Shown here: piece after piece, positions 3,522 through 5,609 of the stretch
Layout: every line of letters starts with the position of its first letter
Position numbering within the stretch: position 1 is the first letter of the stretch
Assembly (NCBI GenBank): GCA_009925045.1
Contig: RFQK01000108.1
Coordinates: forward strand, 1-5,609
DNA from: Methylococcaceae bacterium
Lineage (GTDB): Bacteria; Pseudomonadota; Gammaproteobacteria; Methylococcales; Methylomonadaceae
Length of the DNA stretch: 5,609 nt
Direction: 5' to 3'
The notes under the pieces: model-generated
Seen by the model: only the letters and a program-made list of their open reading frames with translations
Databases searched by the model: none
What the model was told of the DNA's origin: nothing
Position numbers and translations under genes: made by a program

Positions 3522-5609
3522 ATGAGCCATACCCGTCAAACCATGCCCGACAGCTTTGATATTGACCAGACACTTGACCATCTGGCGCACTGGCTACCCA
3601 GCCAGGGACCTATCAAAGACTTTATCCACCACAACACCTTACACGCCTTTCAGCACCTGCCTTTTCACGAAGCGATTTCGGTGGCGGGCAAACTGTTTGG
3701 TGCGCGCAGTTATCTTCCGATTGCCGATTATCAACAACGCTTTCGTGAAGGTCGCATTAGCCAAAAAGCCTTAGATTGGTCTATACAACACTATTGCCCC
3801 GCACAAGAAAAACGTGCTTTGCTGGATAGCTTATTTGAGGACGACGATACCTGCCACTTCCCACCCATTTCGCTGGCTAATCATGGCATTCGCAGCGCGT
3901 GGATGAAAAAACTGGAAATGGATCTGAATGCCCTCGTCCACCCAATCATTTTCAGACTACTTTCCAACTATCTCGACCAAGGCATCAGTCGCTGGGCTCT
4001 GCCCAAAAATGGTGAGCGTTTTTGGGATTGTTTGCTCAGATTGACCCAAAATAGCTTGCTCCCGCTCTATCCATTTAATTTGGGCTCTGCAAAACAGCTA
4101 TTAAATTCTACCCCTGAACAAATCATTGAATACTGTTTGCAACACATCGTCGGTCACCAGGATTTATACGAACAATATATTTTAGAACTGTTACTCGCTC
4201 ATCCCGGCTGGTCAGGCATGGTCAGAATCATAGAGACGCAACCGAATGCCTTATTGTCTCCACGCCTCATATCATTAAAGGAATTGATTGCCAGCGAATT
4301 ACTCTGCGAACTCGCATTGGTTGAGCAACGTAAAGGGCATGATTTCATCAAAATCAACCAACTCGCTCATACTCAAGATTTACCTTTACTGACAGGTGAT
4401 GTCTTAGTTCCCAAGGTTCCTTTAAAACTAAAAATCTGGCATGAAGCAATGGAATGGGCTTTACATTGTGAATTACTGACTGCCATAAAAGAAACACCGA
4501 CTAATCTCAGTCAGTCTACTAAACCATCCGCACAAGCCATTTTCTGTATTGATGACAGAGAATGCTCACTTCGCCGTCACTTAGAGTTTTCCAATCCTGA
4601 TATTGAAACCTTCGGTGCAGCGGGTTTCTTTGGTATTGATTTTTTATATCAAGGACTGGAGGACGCTTATCCTGTCGCGCAATGCCCTGCCGTCATCAAG
4701 CCCAAACATTTGATTACCGAAAAAAGTGAACAGCAGATTACTAAAAATGACCCTCGCCAATCACTTTCCAAAATCCATTTCAATAGCCATTCTATCTGGC
4801 GCGGATGGCTCTATACCCAAACATTAGGCTTGGGATATGCTATTCGAATGGCTTGGAATGTGTTTAGGCCGAGTTCCAGTCTTCCTGGAATCAAAACCCT
4901 CAGCGAGATTGATGCTCACGGACAGTTACACTTGCTGCGTGAAACTGATGAACCGAATGCAGAGGGTTATCTACTAGGCTTCTCTTTGACTGAAATGGCG
5001 GATCGGGTAGGCGGATTATTAACGAATATCGGTTTAACCCATCAATTTGCCGACTTAGTCGTGGTGGTCGCACATGGTTCCAGTAGCGTAAACAACCCTC
5101 ATTTTGCTGCCTACGACTGTGGAGCCTGCTCTGGGAAGCCAGGCGCACCCAATGCAAGGGCTTTTGCATGGATGGCCAATCATCCAGAAGTCAGAAACAT
5201 TCTGAGACAACGTGGAATTTCTATTCCCGATCAATGTCAATTTGTTCCTGCACTTCATAACACCAGCCGCGACGAAATTCGTTATTTCGACCAAACCCAT
5301 GTCACAGCACAACTTGAGTCCTTCAAATCGGCTATGGAAGAAGCGCTCAGCCAAAATGCCCGTGAACGTTGCCGTTGGTTCGAATTGGGGCCAAAGACCG
5401 ATTCCAGCCTGATTTCACATTCACACGTTAAAGAACGCTCATCTTCAATTTTTGAGCCTCGCCCGGAACTCAATCATTCGAACAATCTTTATTGCATCAT
5501 AGGTCGTCGTCAACTGACCCGGCATTTATTCATGGACAGACGGGCATTTCTGCATTCTTATGATCCCAGTACCGATACAGACGGTGTTATTTTGAGCAAA
5601 ATTTTATCG
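3522..5609 (+). CDS. dabA: DabA-family inorganic carbon uptake protein (DUF2309/UPF0753), 3' end cut by window edge
   Basis: DabA is the beta-carbonic-anhydrase-like zinc subunit of the DAB complex. With the NDH-5/NuoL-like membrane subunit DabB it is thought to turn CO2 into cytoplasmic bicarbonate vectorially at the inner membrane, driven by an ion gradient. The reading frame is open for 696 codons to the window end without a stop; characterised members are about 800 residues or more, so roughly the last 100 or more are missing. Family motifs seen are FIHHNTLHAFQHLPF at about residues 35-49; QAIFCIDDRECSLRRHLE with C342 and D344; the following FGAAGFFG; and VVVVAHGSSSVNNPHFAAYD leading into CGACSGKPGAPNARA, with H518 and C533. 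The C-x-D pair and the H-to-C spacing of 15 match the zinc/active-site residues reported for Halothiobacillus neapolitanus DabA (C351, D353, H524, C539). The ATG has AGGGAA 8 nt upstream. dabB, normally just upstream in the same direction, is absent there; a SulP transporter gene diverges instead. dabB might follow downstream, out of view. Confidence 0.93.
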   Translation, partial: MSHTRQTMPDSFDIDQTLDHLAHWLPSQGPIKDFIHHNTLHAFQHLPFHEAISVAGKLFGARSYLPIADYQQRFREGRISQKALDWSIQHYCPAQEKRALLDSLFEDDDTCHFPPISLANHGIRSAWMKKLEMDLNALVHPIIFRLLSNYLDQGISRWALPKNGERFWDCLLRLTQNSLLPLYPFNLGSAKQLLNSTPEQIIEYCLQHIVGHQDLYEQYILELLLAHPGWSGMVRIIETQPNALLSPRLISLKELIASELLCELALVEQRKGHDFIKINQLAHTQDLPLLTGDVLVPKVPLKLKIWHEAMEWALHCELLTAIKETPTNLSQSTKPSAQAIFCIDDRECSLRRHLEFSNPDIETFGAAGFFGIDFLYQGLEDAYPVAQCPAVIKPKHLITEKSEQQITKNDPRQSLSKIHFNSHSIWRGWLYTQTLGLGYAIRMAWNVFRPSSSLPGIKTLSEIDAHGQLHLLRETDEPNAEGYLLGFSLTEMADRVGGLLTNIGLTHQFADLVVVVAHGSSSVNNPHFAAYDCGACSGKPGAPNARAFAWMANHPEVRNILRQRGISIPDQCQFVPALHNTSRDEIRYFDQTHVTAQLESFKSAMEEALSQNARERCRWFELGPKTDSSLISHSHVKERSSSIFEPRPELNHSNNLYCIIGRRQLTRHLFMDRRAFLHSYDPSTDTDGVILSKILS

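Noticed and set aside
3556..3774. 72-codon plus-strand frame inside dabA
   Set aside because: It is out of frame with the intact DabA reading frame, which carries the family motifs here.
1097..4590. Shared LRRH string in the Lys/Ala-rich protein and in the DabA CIDDRECSLRRHLE motif
   Set aside because: The shared string is only about five residues. In DabA it belongs to the zinc-site motif, and nothing else aligns, so it is taken as coincidence.
4900..5473. Overlapping minus-strand frames of 63-99 codons
   Set aside because: They lie opposite the conserved active-site part of dabA and have no supporting start signals or recognisable sequence.

Overview
The window looks like a moderate-GC (mid-40s percent by eye) Gammaproteobacterium chromosome. 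The clearest taxonomic hint is the N-terminus of a DusB-type tRNA-dihydrouridine synthase at the left edge. The two DIC-related genes suggest an organism that benefits from inorganic-carbon uptake (an autotroph, a methylotroph, or a heterotroph with strong anaplerotic demand), but the species cannot be named from the sequence.

Layout. Minus strand, from right to left: a SulP-family anion transporter with a C-terminal STAS domain (3199-1559); a small membrane-anchored protein with a long Lys/Ala/Pro repeat tail (1439-798); a second small membrane-anchored hypothetical protein (762-211); and the first 45 codons of dusB (135-1, running off the window). Plus strand: a large gene from 3522 to the right edge encodes a DabA-family protein (DUF2309/UPF0753). 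It is open for 696 codons without a stop and is truncated by the window end.

How the genes may work together. The SulP gene and dabA diverge from a shared 322-bp intergenic region. That region contains a perfect 6-bp-arm inverted repeat and a second imperfect dyad, so joint control by a regulator is plausible. DabA is the beta-carbonic-anhydrase-like half of the DAB inorganic-carbon accumulation complex, and all four zinc/active-site positions known from the characterised protein are present here (C342, D344, H518, C533). The usual partner DabB (an NDH-5/NuoL-like membrane protein) is not in the window; its customary place upstream of dabA is taken by the divergent SulP gene. SulP proteins include bicarbonate transporters, so a SulP/DabA inorganic-carbon module is the main functional hypothesis. 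It is inference, not proof.

Between the SulP gene and the Lys/Ala-rich protein lies a 15-bp stem whose two imperfect pairs are G-U wobbles only when read as minus-strand RNA. It directly abuts an extended -10 promoter candidate for the downstream gene. The two small membrane proteins are probably co-transcribed and have no function I can recognise.
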